Shown here piece after piece: positions 1 to 11,019 of a DNA stretch of 64,000 nt. The DNA is taken from NCBI RefSeq assembly GCF_003309065.1, contig NZ_POAF01000001.1:372001-436000 (forward strand). The letters are read 5' to 3'. The position numbers and the translations under genes were made by a program. How positions within the stretch are numbered: position 1 is the first letter of the stretch; the number at the start of each line of letters is the position of its first letter. The notes under the pieces were generated by a model. The model saw nothing but the letters and a program-made list of their open reading frames with translations. It had not been told where the DNA came from and searched no databases. Source of the stretch: Glutamicibacter soli. Lineage in GTDB: Bacteria > Actinomycetota > Actinomycetes > Actinomycetales > Micrococcaceae.

Positions 1-1871
1 ATGGTTTGCGCCAGCTTCGGGCCCACACCCGGCACTTCGAGCAGCTCCTCCACGCTGGCGGCGCGGATCTTCTTCATGGAGCCGAAATGCTTGCGCAGCG
101 CTTCCTGCTTGGCCTTGCCCAGCCCCGGCACGGCATCCAGCTCGGATGCGAGCATCGACTTGCCGCGCTTGGCCCGGTGGAAGGTGATCGCGAAGCGGTG
201 CGCCTCGTCGCGCAGCCGCTGCACCAGGTACAGGGCGGCGGAGGCACGCGGCAGGATCAGCGGGAACGGGTCATCCGGCAGCCACAGCTCTTCCAGGCGC
301 TTGGCCAGGCCGACGACGGGGATGTCGTCGATGCCCAGGTCGTCCAGGGCCTTCTGGGCGGCGGCGACCTGGGGCGGGCCGCCGTCGACGATCACCAGCG
401 AGGGCGGGTAGGCGAACTTCTTCACCTCGGCGGTGCCGGGCTCCACCTCGCCGCCGGCGAGCACCAGCGGGTCCACCTTTTCCTTCAGGTAGCGGCTGAA
501 ACGGCGGTGGATCACGTCGTACATGCTGGCGGTATCGTCGCGCGCGGCTTCCCCGGTGATGGAGAACTTGCGGTATTCGCTCTTCTTGGGCAGTCCGTCC
601 TCGAACACGACCATCGAGGCGACCACGTTGGTGCCCTGGGTGTGCGAGGCGTCGTAGCATTCGATGCGCAGCAGCGCCTGCTCGGCGCCCAGCGCGTCCT
701 GCAGCTCCTGCATGGCCAGCGAACGCGTGGTGATGTCGCCGGCGCGCTTGGACTTGTGCAGGCGCAGCGCCTGCTCGGCGTTTTCCACCACGGTGCCGGC
801 CAGCGCGGCCTTGTCCCCGCGCTGGGCCACGCGCAGCGAGACCCGCGAGCCGCGCAGCTCGGAGAGCCACTGCGTGACGTCGTCCACGTCCTCGGGCAGC
901 GTCGGCACCAGGATCTCGCGCGGGATGCGGTCGGCGTGGTCCGCGTAGACCTGGGTGAGCAGCTGCTCGACGAATTCCCCGTCGGTGGTGTCGGTGACCT
1001 TCTCCACGACCCAGCCGCGCTGGGAGCGGATGCGCCCGTCGCGCACGTGGAACACCTGCACCGCGGCTTCCAGCTCGTCCCCGTGGATGCCGAAGATGTC
1101 CGCGTCGGTGTTGTCCGCCAGCACCACCGCATTGCGCTCGAAGACTTTGTTCAGCGCCGCGATGTCGTCGCGGTAGCGGGCCGCCTGCTCGTATTCGAGC
1201 TGGGCTACGGCTTCCTGCATCTTGGCGGTCAGCGCCTTGGTGAAGCGGGTGGCCTCCCCGCCCATGAAGGTGCACAGGTCATCGGCCAGCGCCCGGTGGT
1301 CTTCCTCGCTGATGCGCCCTACGCAGGGCGCGGCGCACTTGTCGATGTATCCCAGCAGGCACGGGCGGCCCGAGGCCTGCGCGCGCTTGAACACCCCGGG
1401 GGCGCAGCTGCGCACCGGGAAGACGCGCAGCAGCGTGTCAAGGGTTTCGCGGATGGCCTTGGCCGGGTAGAACGGGCCGAAGTACTTCACGCCCTTGCGC
1501 TTGTCCCCGCGCATCACCAAGGCGCGCGGGAACTTCTCGTCCATGGTCACGGCCAGGTAGGGGTAGGACTTGTCGTCGCGGAAGACGATGTTGAAGCGCG
1601 GGTTGTACTCCTTGATCCAGGTGTACTCCAGCTGCAGCGCCTCCAGCTCCGAGCCCACCACGGTCCACTCGACGCTCGCGGCGGTGAACACCATGGTGCG
1701 GGTCTTGGGCGTGAGCCGCTCGGGCTTGGCGAAGTAGGACAGCAGCCGGCTGCGCAGGATCTTGGCCTTGCCCACGTAGATGACCCGGCCGTGCTCGTCG
1801 CGGAAGCGGTACACGCCCGGCCTGGTGGGGATGTCCGAGGTTTTCGGACGGTAGCTGGCGGGATCGGCCAT
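1..1871 (-). CDS. uvrC: UvrABC excinuclease subunit C (3' end cut by window edge)
   Basis: UvrC makes the two incisions that flank a DNA lesion after UvrA and UvrB have located it. The ATG is at 1871 and 623 complete codons are visible before the left edge, so only the extreme C-terminus is missing. The N-terminal GIY-YIG nuclease domain is clear (GVY at residues 19-21, YVG at 32-34, then GKAKILRSRL). A UVR helix that binds UvrB follows (VAQLEYEQAARYRDDI), then the RNase H-like C-terminal nuclease region (ECYDASHTQGT, VIVDGGPPQ) and tandem helix-hairpin-helix motifs near the edge (VPGLGKAKQ, VPGVGPK). The acyltransferase gene ends three bases upstream, so they may be co-transcribed. The large open frame on the opposite strand is a shadow of its GC-rich codons. 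Confidence 0.96.
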   Translation of the reverse strand, partial: MADPASYRPKTSDIPTRPGVYRFRDEHGRVIYVGKAKILRSRLLSYFAKPERLTPKTRTMVFTAASVEWTVVGSELEALQLEYTWIKEYNPRFNIVFRDDKSYPYLAVTMDEKFPRALVMRGDKRKGVKYFGPFYPAKAIRETLDTLLRVFPVRSCAPGVFKRAQASGRPCLLGYIDKCAAPCVGRISEEDHRALADDLCTFMGGEATRFTKALTAKMQEAVAQLEYEQAARYRDDIAALNKVFERNAVVLADNTDADIFGIHGDELEAAVQVFHVRDGRIRSQRGWVVEKVTDTTDGEFVEQLLTQVYADHADRIPREILVPTLPEDVDDVTQWLSELRGSRVSLRVAQRGDKAALAGTVVENAEQALRLHKSKRAGDITTRSLAMQELQDALGAEQALLRIECYDASHTQGTNVVASMVVFEDGLPKKSEYRKFSITGEAARDDTASMYDVIHRRFSRYLKEKVDPLVLAGGEVEPGTAEVKKFAYPPSLVIVDGGPPQVAAAQKALDDLGIDDIPVVGLAKRLEELWLPDDPFPLILPRASAALYLVQRLRDEAHRFAITFHRAKRGKSMLASELDAVPGLGKAKQEALRKHFGSMKKIRAASVEELLEVPGVGPKLAQT

Positions 1872-1874
1872 GGC

Positions 1875-2546
1875 TTACTTGGCGTCCGGGGGCAGCTGGT
1901 TGTAGGAGTCCACGCGGTCCTGGCCGGAAAGCTCGGCAATCGCGTCGACGATCCTATCGGTGGCCAGGCGGCGCTGCGGCAGCGGGTGCTTGCGTCCGAG
2001 CTTGTCGAAGTACAGCGGCTCGCCGTAGTGGATGTGGAACTTGGCCGGGCGGAAGCCCTTGCTGCCCGCGGGCTGCAGCTTCTCGGTGCCGATCAGCCCG
2101 ACCGGGACCACCGGCACGCCGGTGGTCAGCGCCAGCCAACCCACCCCGGTGCGGCCGCGGTACAGCCTGCCGTCGCGCGAACGGGTGCCCTCCGGGTAGA
2201 TGCCGATGCCGGAACCGCCCTCGATGATCTCCACCAGCGAATCCAGGGCCGCCACGGAGGCGGCCTGCTCGCCGCGCTGGACCGGGATGGATCCCACCGA
2301 CTCGAAGAAGGACTTCATCAGCTTGCCCTTCACTCCGGGCGTGGTGAAGTATTCGGCCTTCGCGAAGAATGCGACATCGCGTGGCGTCAGCGCCTGGATG
2401 ATCAGCGAGTCGAAGAAGGACAAGTGGTTGGAGGCGACGATGAAGCCGCCCTCCTTGGGCACGTTCTCCAGGCCGGTGACCTCGGCGCGGCAGATGCCGT
2501 GGATGATGCCGCGGATCGAGGATCGCGTCATGGTGTAGATGCTCAT
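1875..2546 (-). CDS. 1-acyl-glycerol-3-phosphate acyltransferase-like (PlsC family)
   Basis: 223-residue lysophospholipid acyltransferase-type protein, expected to transfer an acyl group to lysophosphatidate or a related acceptor at the membrane. The family signature is intact: the NH(x4)D catalytic pair is NHLSFFD at residues 40-46 and the acceptor-binding motif PEGTRS is at 118-123, with a VPVGLIG strand later. Length fits the actinobacterial PlsC-like group. The start at 2546 lies immediately after the stop of the HAD gene (TAG then ATG), so the two are almost certainly translated from one mRNA. A second in-frame ATG at 2531 is possible. The acceptor specificity cannot be read from sequence. 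A related role in acylating other membrane lipids is equally possible. Confidence 0.88.
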   Translation of the reverse strand: MSIYTMTRSSIRGIIHGICRAEVTGLENVPKEGGFIVASNHLSFFDSLIIQALTPRDVAFFAKAEYFTTPGVKGKLMKSFFESVGSIPVQRGEQAASVAALDSLVEIIEGGSGIGIYPEGTRSRDGRLYRGRTGVGWLALTTGVPVVPVGLIGTEKLQPAGSKGFRPAKFHIHYGEPLYFDKLGRKHPLPQRRLATDRIVDAIAELSGQDRVDSYNQLPPDAK

Positions 2547-3248
2547 CTACCGTGCACCTTCCTGCATCAGTTCTTCAAAGTTCAATTCGGCCGCGCCGTC
2601 CCTGCCCAGCAGCAGCTGCGCCAGTTCGACCGCGGAGGAGACCCGGTAGTCGGCGGCGTCCAGCTCGTCGCCCTGGGCGAAGCCCCAGCGCACGCCGATG
2701 GACTTCACGCCGTTCGCGCGCGCGGCGTCCAGGTCGTAGTGCCGGTCCCCCACCACCACGCTACGCGACGGATCCAGATCCGCGTGCTTCAACGCGGCGG
2801 CCACGATGTGCGCCTTGCTCGATCCGTGGGATCCGCCTTCGCCGGTGTTCCCGTGCACCGCATCCAGGCTGCCGGCCAGGGACTGCGCCTCGATCAGCTC
2901 ACGGGCGATCGGGAGCGGCTTGGCGGTGGTGACAGCGGTGTGGATGCCGGCGGCGCGAAGCCCGTCCAGCAGCGTACGCATGCCCGGATAGACCACCGAC
3001 TGCCGCATGCCGACCTCCGAGTATCGGGCCCGGTAGGCGGCGATCACCGAGTCGATATTCGCGTCGGTGACACCGTCCAGGGTGCGCAGCCCGATCTGCA
3101 GCGGCGGGCCGACCAACGCTTCGATTTTTTCCTCGCCGGGATCCGGGAGCCCATGGGCCACCAAGGCATGGCGGATTCCTGAGGTTATGGACCCTGCAGG
3201 GTCCACGAGGGTCCCGTCCAGATCAAAGAGCACGCTGGTTACCGACAT
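2547..3248 (-). CDS. HAD-family hydrolase, phosphoglycolate phosphatase-like
   Basis: 233-residue haloacid dehalogenase-superfamily phosphatase. Motif I is FDLDGTL with the nucleophile Asp9 and general acid Asp11. A Thr-Lys pair (VTTAKPLP) supplies motifs II/III, and VVVGDRHYDLDAA near residue 170 supplies the Mg-binding motif IV. The helical cap between about residues 17 and 85 is of the Gph/PGMB subclass. I take ATG 3248 because the catalytic motif then begins a few residues in, as is usual. The frame stays open further upstream (to 3503) but that extension is low-complexity and runs over the end region of uvrA. It is directly followed by the PlsC-like gene with no gap. Substrate could be 2-phosphoglycolate, a sugar phosphate or pyrophosphate. 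Confidence 0.88.
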   Translation of the reverse strand: MSVTSVLFDLDGTLVDPAGSITSGIRHALVAHGLPDPGEEKIEALVGPPLQIGLRTLDGVTDANIDSVIAAYRARYSEVGMRQSVVYPGMRTLLDGLRAAGIHTAVTTAKPLPIARELIEAQSLAGSLDAVHGNTGEGGSHGSSKAHIVAAALKHADLDPSRSVVVGDRHYDLDAARANGVKSIGVRWGFAQGDELDAADYRVSSAVELAQLLLGRDGAAELNFEELMQEGAR

Positions 3249-3357
3249 ATTCACTAGGACATCATCCCATGAAGCGGACGCGGGTAAATAATCCATAACT
3301 GAAATCGAATATACCCGCGCCCGTTCCCCCGGGTTCGCCGCTCGCGGCGCCCCCGGG

Positions 3358-6228
<2,871 letters not shown>

Positions 6229-6241
6229 GAAGCAATACTAA

Positions 6242-6257
6242 TCGAAAATTGCTTCGA
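6242..6257 (-). promoter_or_regulatory. Candidate SOS (LexA) box upstream of uvrA
   Basis: The 16-mer TCGAAAATTGCTTCGA is an inverted repeat with outer half-sites TCGAA/TTCGA around a six-base centre. Actinobacterial LexA boxes are TCGAAC-N4-GTTCGA; this site differs at the two inner positions (A for C, C for G). It lies 14-29 bp before the uvrA GTG, a sensible position for repression. DNA damage induction of uvrA is known in many actinobacteria. Assignment is by pattern only. Confidence 0.45.
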
Positions 6258-6350
6258 ATGAGTGTGAACTCTGACGCAACTCACATGCAAATCGCCAAAG
6301 GCCGCACCGTCGACCGGCGAGCGCCGTGCGATCCCCCGCACCGGGCGGGC

Positions 6351-7013
6351 TCAGTGCCCGCCGGCCTGCTGGGCGATCCGCGCGGTTCCGGGCAGGCGAC
6401 GGACAAGTCGCGGGAGAAAATTGAACACAACGAGGACCACCAGCATGCCCAGGCCAAGACCGAACAGCACGTCGTGCGGGTAGTGCGCGCCGACTCCCAC
6501 CCGCGCCACGGCGATGAGCAGGGCCGTGGCGGCCAGGTACCAGCGCAGCCGCACGATGGCCAAGGCGCAGGCGGTCGCGAAGGCGGCGGCGAGCACCGAG
6601 TGGTTCGAAGGCCAGGACCAGTCCCCGTGCGGCGGGCAGGTTTCCGCAATGGCCACGTGAATGCTCTGGCAGGGCCGCGCCTCGGTCAGGATCAGCTTGA
6701 GCGTGCTGCTTGCGGCGTAGGCGAGGATCACTCCCAGGCCTCCCAGCACCAGCCTCGCGAACGCCGCCCGGTCCCTGAACCATGACCATACGGCCAGCCC
6801 GGCGGTGAACAAGACCAGCAGCAGCAACGCCGCGTCGGCGAAGAACACCGCCAGCAGGGTGAGTGCCGGGGAGGAACCGGCCGCCGCGGTGACCGCTGTG
6901 TACAGCTGTTCGCGGACTATAAATGCCGGCAGTGACAGCGCCATGAGGCCCAGGGCGATGAGCACTGGGATGGCAGGCCGCGTTGACGTGACCCGAGCGG
7001 ATTCTGTAGTCAT
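6351..7013 (-). CDS. PAP2-superfamily membrane phosphatase
   Basis: 220-residue integral membrane protein of the type 2 phosphatidic acid phosphatase family. The three catalytic motifs are complete: K(x6)RP at residues 106-114, PSNH at 135-138, and R(x5)H(x3)D at 171-181 (Arg171, His177, Asp181). About six hydrophobic helices surround them, with the active site expected on the outer face. Likely substrates are lipid pyrophosphates such as undecaprenyl pyrophosphate, or phosphatidic acid; the sequence does not decide. A cysteine pair between motifs I and II (Cys115 and Cys126) could form a disulfide in an exported loop. It lies alone between uvrA and the lipoprotein gene, all on the minus strand. 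Confidence 0.88.
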   Translation of the reverse strand: MTTESARVTSTRPAIPVLIALGLMALSLPAFIVREQLYTAVTAAAGSSPALTLLAVFFADAALLLLVLFTAGLAVWSWFRDRAAFARLVLGGLGVILAYAASSTLKLILTEARPCQSIHVAIAETCPPHGDWSWPSNHSVLAAAFATACALAIVRLRWYLAATALLIAVARVGVGAHYPHDVLFGLGLGMLVVLVVFNFLPRLVRRLPGTARIAQQAGGH

Positions 7014-7109
7014 GAGACGTGATTGTAGGCCTGGTTTCTGGGAGGGTATTCCAGCAAGTTTCAGGCCTGTTCCCAGAGAAGCTTCCCGCAGGGTTTGCCG
7101 CCTGGGGCA

Positions 7110-8618
7110 CTATTCATCGGGCATGCGGTACGCGACCATGCCCGCGCGGTCCGGGAGCACCGCGATCCGCTGCTGGTCCTTGCCTGTGCGCTGGAACTCC
7201 GCATACAGCGGAAGGTCCTTCGTGGCCTTCTGCGTGTCACGGGTGCATGGTTGCACGGTCTGCGGCACCCTCAGGTAGGCCGTCTGTTCGTATCCGTCGA
7301 TGTGCCTGACTTCCACCGAATCGCGGTCGCTGGTGCACAAGACGGTGTCACCAAGGACGTGGGAGAGTTCGAGCTTTTCCCCGGTCGAGCTGTCCACGGC
7401 GGCGAATCCCGAGGCCATGGGGACGATCACGTATTTCTGGTCGCCGAGGATTCTGTTGTTGGCCTTGGCCAGTTCCACAGCTTTCTCGTATCCGGGCATG
7501 TCATACGCCCAGCGTTCCTTGCCGGTGGCCGCGTCGATGCCTGCAACGTCCCATTCGAGGCCCGTGAGCGCCCCGCGCTTGCCGGTGGACGGCTGCACCG
7601 TAGCCAACGCCTGGTGGAATCTGCAGGTGACGAAGGTGCTGCGCGTCTGGGCTTGGCGGGTCTCAACGATTCCGGAGCAGTCCTGGTCCGCGCCGGGCAC
7701 CGCCCACCGGCGTTTTCCGGTGTCTGGGTCGATCCCGACCATCATGGCGTCCTTGTTCCAGTCCTGCACGTAGGCATCGCCTTCGGGGTGGTACTGGTAG
7801 TCAATCCGGGAACCATGGCCGACGAAGATCTGCTGCGGTTCCTCGAACGTAGTCCACTCCCACCCGTTGTCCGTGGAGTAGTACGAGTCGAAGACCTGTT
7901 CGTAGGGCACGCTCCACAGGATCTTGCCGTCCCGCGCGTAGCTGAGCAGTTCCTCCCCGGGCCCGCGCTGCGACGACGACGAGAGACCTTCGCCGACGAA
8001 TCGGTCGTCCGGATTCTTTTTCGGGGTGGGAAGGTCCTCTCCGGCGAGCTGCTTCCAGCGGCCCTTCTCCATGTCGTAGCGCATGTTCACCGGTTCTCCG
8101 GATTTCCTGTCACCCTCAACGCACCAGGTCTCTTCGCATTCAACGGGACGGTTGGTCATGAAGTCAACCTCAATACTCGCCGAGGTGTTCTTCCCGGTAG
8201 CGAGGTCAATGACCACCAGCCGTTCGGATTTCCCCTTCACCGATTCAACAAATGCCGCCATCCGGCTTCCGTTGTGCTCGAACACCGGCAGCCTCATCCT
8301 CATGCCCCCGGGGTTGTGCCCCACCGATGCCTCGCGCTTCCAGCGCAGCGAACCGTCGGCGAGCTCGCGGGCCACCAGCGTCAGCTTGCGCTGGCGTTCA
8401 ACATAGGCGATGGCCAAACCAAGCTGCTCTTCGACCTGGATTTCCGAGACGACGTTCTCCTTGCTGCTCCAGGCAAGCGAGACCGGTTGCGCACTGCGGT
8501 CAACCGCAGGGGGCTCGGGCTGCGCAGGCGGTGCCGTACAACCTGCCAGCAGGCCGACCATCAGGCAGGCCGCGACAGCGGTTGGCAGTTTCAACCGGTT
8601 TTCAGCAGTGTGGTTCAT
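7110..8618 (-). CDS. PQQ-like beta-propeller repeat lipoprotein
   Basis: 502-residue predicted lipoprotein. The N-terminus has a charged start, a hydrophobic stretch and the lipobox LLAGC ending at Cys27, so it should be lipid-anchored outside the membrane. The body contains blade-type repeats with the Trp signature of PQQ-like propellers: DGSLRWKRE, DGKILWSVP, TGKRRWAVPG and TGKERWAYD. No catalytic dehydrogenase motif is visible, so it is probably a scaffold or binding propeller, not an enzyme. ATG 8618 is chosen because GGAG lies 8 bp upstream and the signal peptide starts there. It is transcribed away from the DUF692 operon, with 217 bp between the two starts. Ligand unknown. Confidence 0.8.
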   Translation of the reverse strand: MNHTAENRLKLPTAVAACLMVGLLAGCTAPPAQPEPPAVDRSAQPVSLAWSSKENVVSEIQVEEQLGLAIAYVERQRKLTLVARELADGSLRWKREASVGHNPGGMRMRLPVFEHNGSRMAAFVESVKGKSERLVVIDLATGKNTSASIEVDFMTNRPVECEETWCVEGDRKSGEPVNMRYDMEKGRWKQLAGEDLPTPKKNPDDRFVGEGLSSSSQRGPGEELLSYARDGKILWSVPYEQVFDSYYSTDNGWEWTTFEEPQQIFVGHGSRIDYQYHPEGDAYVQDWNKDAMMVGIDPDTGKRRWAVPGADQDCSGIVETRQAQTRSTFVTCRFHQALATVQPSTGKRGALTGLEWDVAGIDAATGKERWAYDMPGYEKAVELAKANNRILGDQKYVIVPMASGFAAVDSSTGEKLELSHVLGDTVLCTSDRDSVEVRHIDGYEQTAYLRVPQTVQPCTRDTQKATKDLPLYAEFQRTGKDQQRIAVLPDRAGMVAYRMPDE

Positions 8619-8724
8619 GGTGTGCTCCCGAATCTTCCGTTGGGTCGATTGGCACAGCCTATGAGCTACTGAAAAATTCGTGGAAGGTTTTCCACAGCCG
8701 GAAAACATTGGTGAGAGGTACCCA

Positions 8725-8757
8725 GTAATACGTGGGTAATGGACTGCCCCGCATCAT
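8725..8757 (+). promoter_or_regulatory. Candidate SARP-type promoter E (GTAAT direct repeats)
   Basis: Two GTAAT repeats start at 8725 and 8736, exactly 11 bp apart. The second heptamer (GTAATGG) is followed by nine bases and then CATCAT (8752-8757), a -10-like hexamer, 78 bp before the first gene of the DUF692 operon. The same layout occurs at 15935, 17096, 21351 (minus) and 31555. A partly overlapping inverted repeat TACCCA-N8-TGGGTA (8719-8738) gives an alternative reading as a dimeric operator. Confidence 0.55.
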
Positions 8758-8835
8758 GTGTTCCAGGAGTGCCGCAGCAACTCCCGCGGATAGCGCTTTG
8801 CGCAGCCCGCCCACGTCGAGAACCAGGAGACTGCG

Positions 8836-9063
8836 ATGGAACGACTGAACCGATCGGTATTGCTGGAAGACAAAACCATCAGGGTGACGGTTCCCGCCAC
8901 GGCGATGTACGACTTGGACCAGATGCAGAAAATTCAGCGCGAGGTGCTGGGACGGCTCGGCTGCCCCGCCTGTTGCTCGGGCTTCGACATCCGTTTCGAT
9001 CTGGCCCGGAGGTTCATGGTCGATGAGGATCTTGTTGTCCGCCCGATGGACGAGCTGGCTTGA
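8836..9063 (+). CDS. Small CPACC-motif protein, candidate precursor or partner of the DUF692 protein
   Basis: 75-residue protein with a strong ribosome site (AGGAGA, 5 bp before the ATG). The first 40 residues are a plain beta/helix leader-like stretch (DKTIRVTVPATAMYDLDQM). They lead to GCPACCSGFDIRFD with three cysteines at 43, 46 and 47, then a charged tail. There is no signal peptide or membrane segment. Its stop TGA overlaps the TTG start of the DUF692 gene (TTGA), so the pair is translationally coupled. DUF692/MNIO enzymes act on cysteines or C-terminal residues of small ribosomal peptides brought by a partner protein. The conserved-looking Cys cluster beside such an enzyme makes this the obvious candidate substrate. 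It could instead be a recruitment or metal-delivery subunit. Function is inference. Confidence 0.75.
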   Translation: MERLNRSVLLEDKTIRVTVPATAMYDLDQMQKIQREVLGRLGCPACCSGFDIRFDLARRFMVDEDLVVRPMDELA

Positions 9064-10520
9064 TTCCGCTCACCGCTCTGCCCGAGCTCGGCGTCGGAGT
9101 GATCTACTGGCCTGCCCTCGACGGGGTGCTCTCCCGGACGGACAACGGCGTGGACGTGCTCGAACTGGAACCGCAGGCCTTCTGGTTCCAGCCCGGGCCC
9201 GACACACACGGGTACATGCTGGATGAAGCGGTGTTCAGCCACCTCGCCGAGGCTCCGCAGACCTGCCTGGCCCACGGTGTCGGCTTCCCCGTCGGAGGAA
9301 CCTGCCCACCGGACCCTGAACAGGTTGATGCATTCGTGCGCAGCATTATCCGATTGGGCGCCCCGTGGGCCAGCGAGCACCTGAGTTTCAATCGGCTGCG
9401 GCAAGCCGGCGGCGAGATCGACATGGGTTTCCTGCTTCCCCCGATCCAGTCCCCCGAGTCGGTGGCTTGCGCGGTGGACAACATCCGCTTCCTGAAACGC
9501 CACCTGCCGGTGCCGCTCGCCGTCGAAACCGGGGTCAACTATCTCAAGCCCTTGCCCGGCGAAATGCCGGACGGAGAGTTCTTCCGCTCCGTCGCCGAAC
9601 AGGCCGATTGCGGGATCCTCCTGGACCTGCACAATCTCTGGGCCAACGAACGCAATGGCCGCCAGCCCATCTGCGAGGTGGTCAACCAGCTGCCGCTGGA
9701 GCGGGTCATCGAAATGCACCTGGCAGGCGGACAGGAATACGGCGGGTACTGGGTCGACGCGCATAGCGGGCTCGCCGACCCGGAACTGATGGACATTGCC
9801 CGGCAGGTGGTGCCCCGGCTGCCGAATCTGAAGGCCATCACCTTCGAGATCATGCCCCAGTTCCTGCTGGCCTACGGCATCACCGATGATGCGCTGATCG
9901 ACCAGTTCGCGCAATTGCGGAAACTGTGGCAGTTGCGCGGCACGGCGGTTTCCGAGGCACCGGTTCCGGGTCCGCGCCGAGCGGGAGCCCGTCCGGGCCC
10001 GGTGCTGCCTGCGCCTGGCCAATGGGAGGAAGCGCTGGCTTCGGTCCTGCTGCCGCACCAACACACCGCTCCGGGTTTCGCCGAATCACTGGCCGGGGAT
10101 GACGGCGCCGGGGTCATCCGCAAGTTGATTTCCGCCGCCAGGGCCGGAAAGGTCGCCGACGCACTGCCCCTGACCACGCGCCTGCTGCTGCTCACGCTCG
10201 GCGCCGCCCGCGTGGATCAGGTGCTGGATGACTTCTGGGCATGCACCCCGTCGGAGCAGATGGCTTCGAATGAGGCGCGCAAATTCATCGAATGGGCGCT
10301 GTCCGGTTCGCTCGGGTCCGAGGTACCGCATCTTGCCCAGGTCTCGGCATTCGAGCTGGCCGCCAACCAGGCGATCATGACCGGCCGCGAGCAACTGGTC
10401 GACTTCACCATGGACCCCGTCGAGCTGCTCGGCGCGCTGCGTGCGGGACGGATGCCGTCGAAGCTTCCCGCAGGCAGATATTCGTTGACGGTGACTCCAC
10501 CCGCAGCGCCATCCGCCTGA
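9060..10520 (+). CDS. DUF692 / multinuclear non-heme iron oxidase (MNIO) with C-terminal partner-like domain
   Basis: 486-residue protein. Residues 1-290 form a DUF692 TIM barrel, the family of MbnB, BufB and TglH, which use two or three irons to modify peptides. The ligand-type residues are all present: His72 (AHGVG), Glu106-His107 (SEHLSF), Glu156 and Asn160 (ETGVNYL), Asp189, His191 and Asn192 (LLDLHNLW), His220 (EMHLAGG), Asp233 and His235 (VDAHSG), and Glu263 (FEIMPQF). A Pro/Arg-rich linker (about 298-320) joins a 165-residue C-terminal domain (WEEALASVLLP ... FIEWALSG ... VSAFELAANQAI). That segment resembles the DUF2063/BufC-type partner normally encoded separately. The TTG start at 9060 overlaps the preceding stop, so translation is coupled to the CPACC protein. 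Iron content, substrate and product are unknown. Confidence 0.85.
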   Translation: MIPLTALPELGVGVIYWPALDGVLSRTDNGVDVLELEPQAFWFQPGPDTHGYMLDEAVFSHLAEAPQTCLAHGVGFPVGGTCPPDPEQVDAFVRSIIRLGAPWASEHLSFNRLRQAGGEIDMGFLLPPIQSPESVACAVDNIRFLKRHLPVPLAVETGVNYLKPLPGEMPDGEFFRSVAEQADCGILLDLHNLWANERNGRQPICEVVNQLPLERVIEMHLAGGQEYGGYWVDAHSGLADPELMDIARQVVPRLPNLKAITFEIMPQFLLAYGITDDALIDQFAQLRKLWQLRGTAVSEAPVPGPRRAGARPGPVLPAPGQWEEALASVLLPHQHTAPGFAESLAGDDGAGVIRKLISAARAGKVADALPLTTRLLLLTLGAARVDQVLDDFWACTPSEQMASNEARKFIEWALSGSLGSEVPHLAQVSAFELAANQAIMTGREQLVDFTMDPVELLGALRAGRMPSKLPAGRYSLTVTPPAAPSA

Positions 10521-10562
10521 AGGGACCGGGCCGAGAATTCCGCGGCACTTCGCGGGTGCGGA

Positions 10563-10940
10563 TTATTTGGGCAGCGAGCTGAAGGCGGCGCGCAGGTACT
10601 TCACCGCGGTCTCCTCGTCCACGTTCCACATCTGCGAGATCCGCGCCAGGTCGGCGGCGGCGTCGCTGACTTCCTGGTCCCCGCGGTCCTCCGCGGCCTG
10701 GACTACCGTCCCGTGCCTGCCGCGGGTGGCGACCGCACCCTGCAGCTCCAGCTCCTTGTAGACCTTGGCGACAGTGTTCACTGCAAGGCCCAGCGATCCG
10801 GCGAGCGCGCGCACCGAGGGAAGCTTGGTTCCCGGGGCGAGCCTGCCATCGGAGATGGCCGTCAGAATCTGCTCGCGCACCTGCTGATATGGAGCTACCG
10901 TTGATTTCTGGTCGAGGCTGACAAAATCCAGGTCGGTCAT
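10563..10940 (-). CDS. GntR-family transcriptional regulator (YtrA-like, short)
   Basis: 125-residue regulator: an N-terminal winged helix (PYQQVREQILTAISDG, LPSVRALAGSLGLAVNTVAK, then the wing GAVATRGRHGT) and a short helical tail of about 45 residues instead of a full FadR or UTRA effector domain. This size is typical of the YtrA subfamily. Start ATG 10940 has GGAG 6 bp upstream. Such regulators usually repress a neighbouring ABC transporter, but none lies here, so its target is not apparent. It is divergent from the metallo-hydrolase gene with 79 bp between starts, which makes that gene a possible target. It converges with the DUF692 operon. Confidence 0.87.
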   Translation of the reverse strand: MTDLDFVSLDQKSTVAPYQQVREQILTAISDGRLAPGTKLPSVRALAGSLGLAVNTVAKVYKELELQGAVATRGRHGTVVQAAEDRGDQEVSDAAADLARISQMWNVDEETAVKYLRAAFSSLPK

Positions 10941-11019
10941 GCAACGCTCCGTTTCATAGATTGGATGTCGTATTCCGAGCCTATCGTGTACGCACCTGGT
11001 TTCCCCGTAGTCTGGGGAC

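Noticed and set aside
6-3182. A 1058-codon open frame on the plus strand
   Set aside because: It lies opposite uvrC, the PlsC-like gene and the HAD gene, and its translation is His/Gln/Val-rich without motifs. It is the antisense shadow of GC-rich codons.
8719-8738. Inverted repeat TACCCA-N8-TGGGTA as a separate operator
   Set aside because: Most of it overlaps the two GTAAT direct repeats, which recur at four other sites; the palindrome does not recur. It is kept only as an alternative reading.
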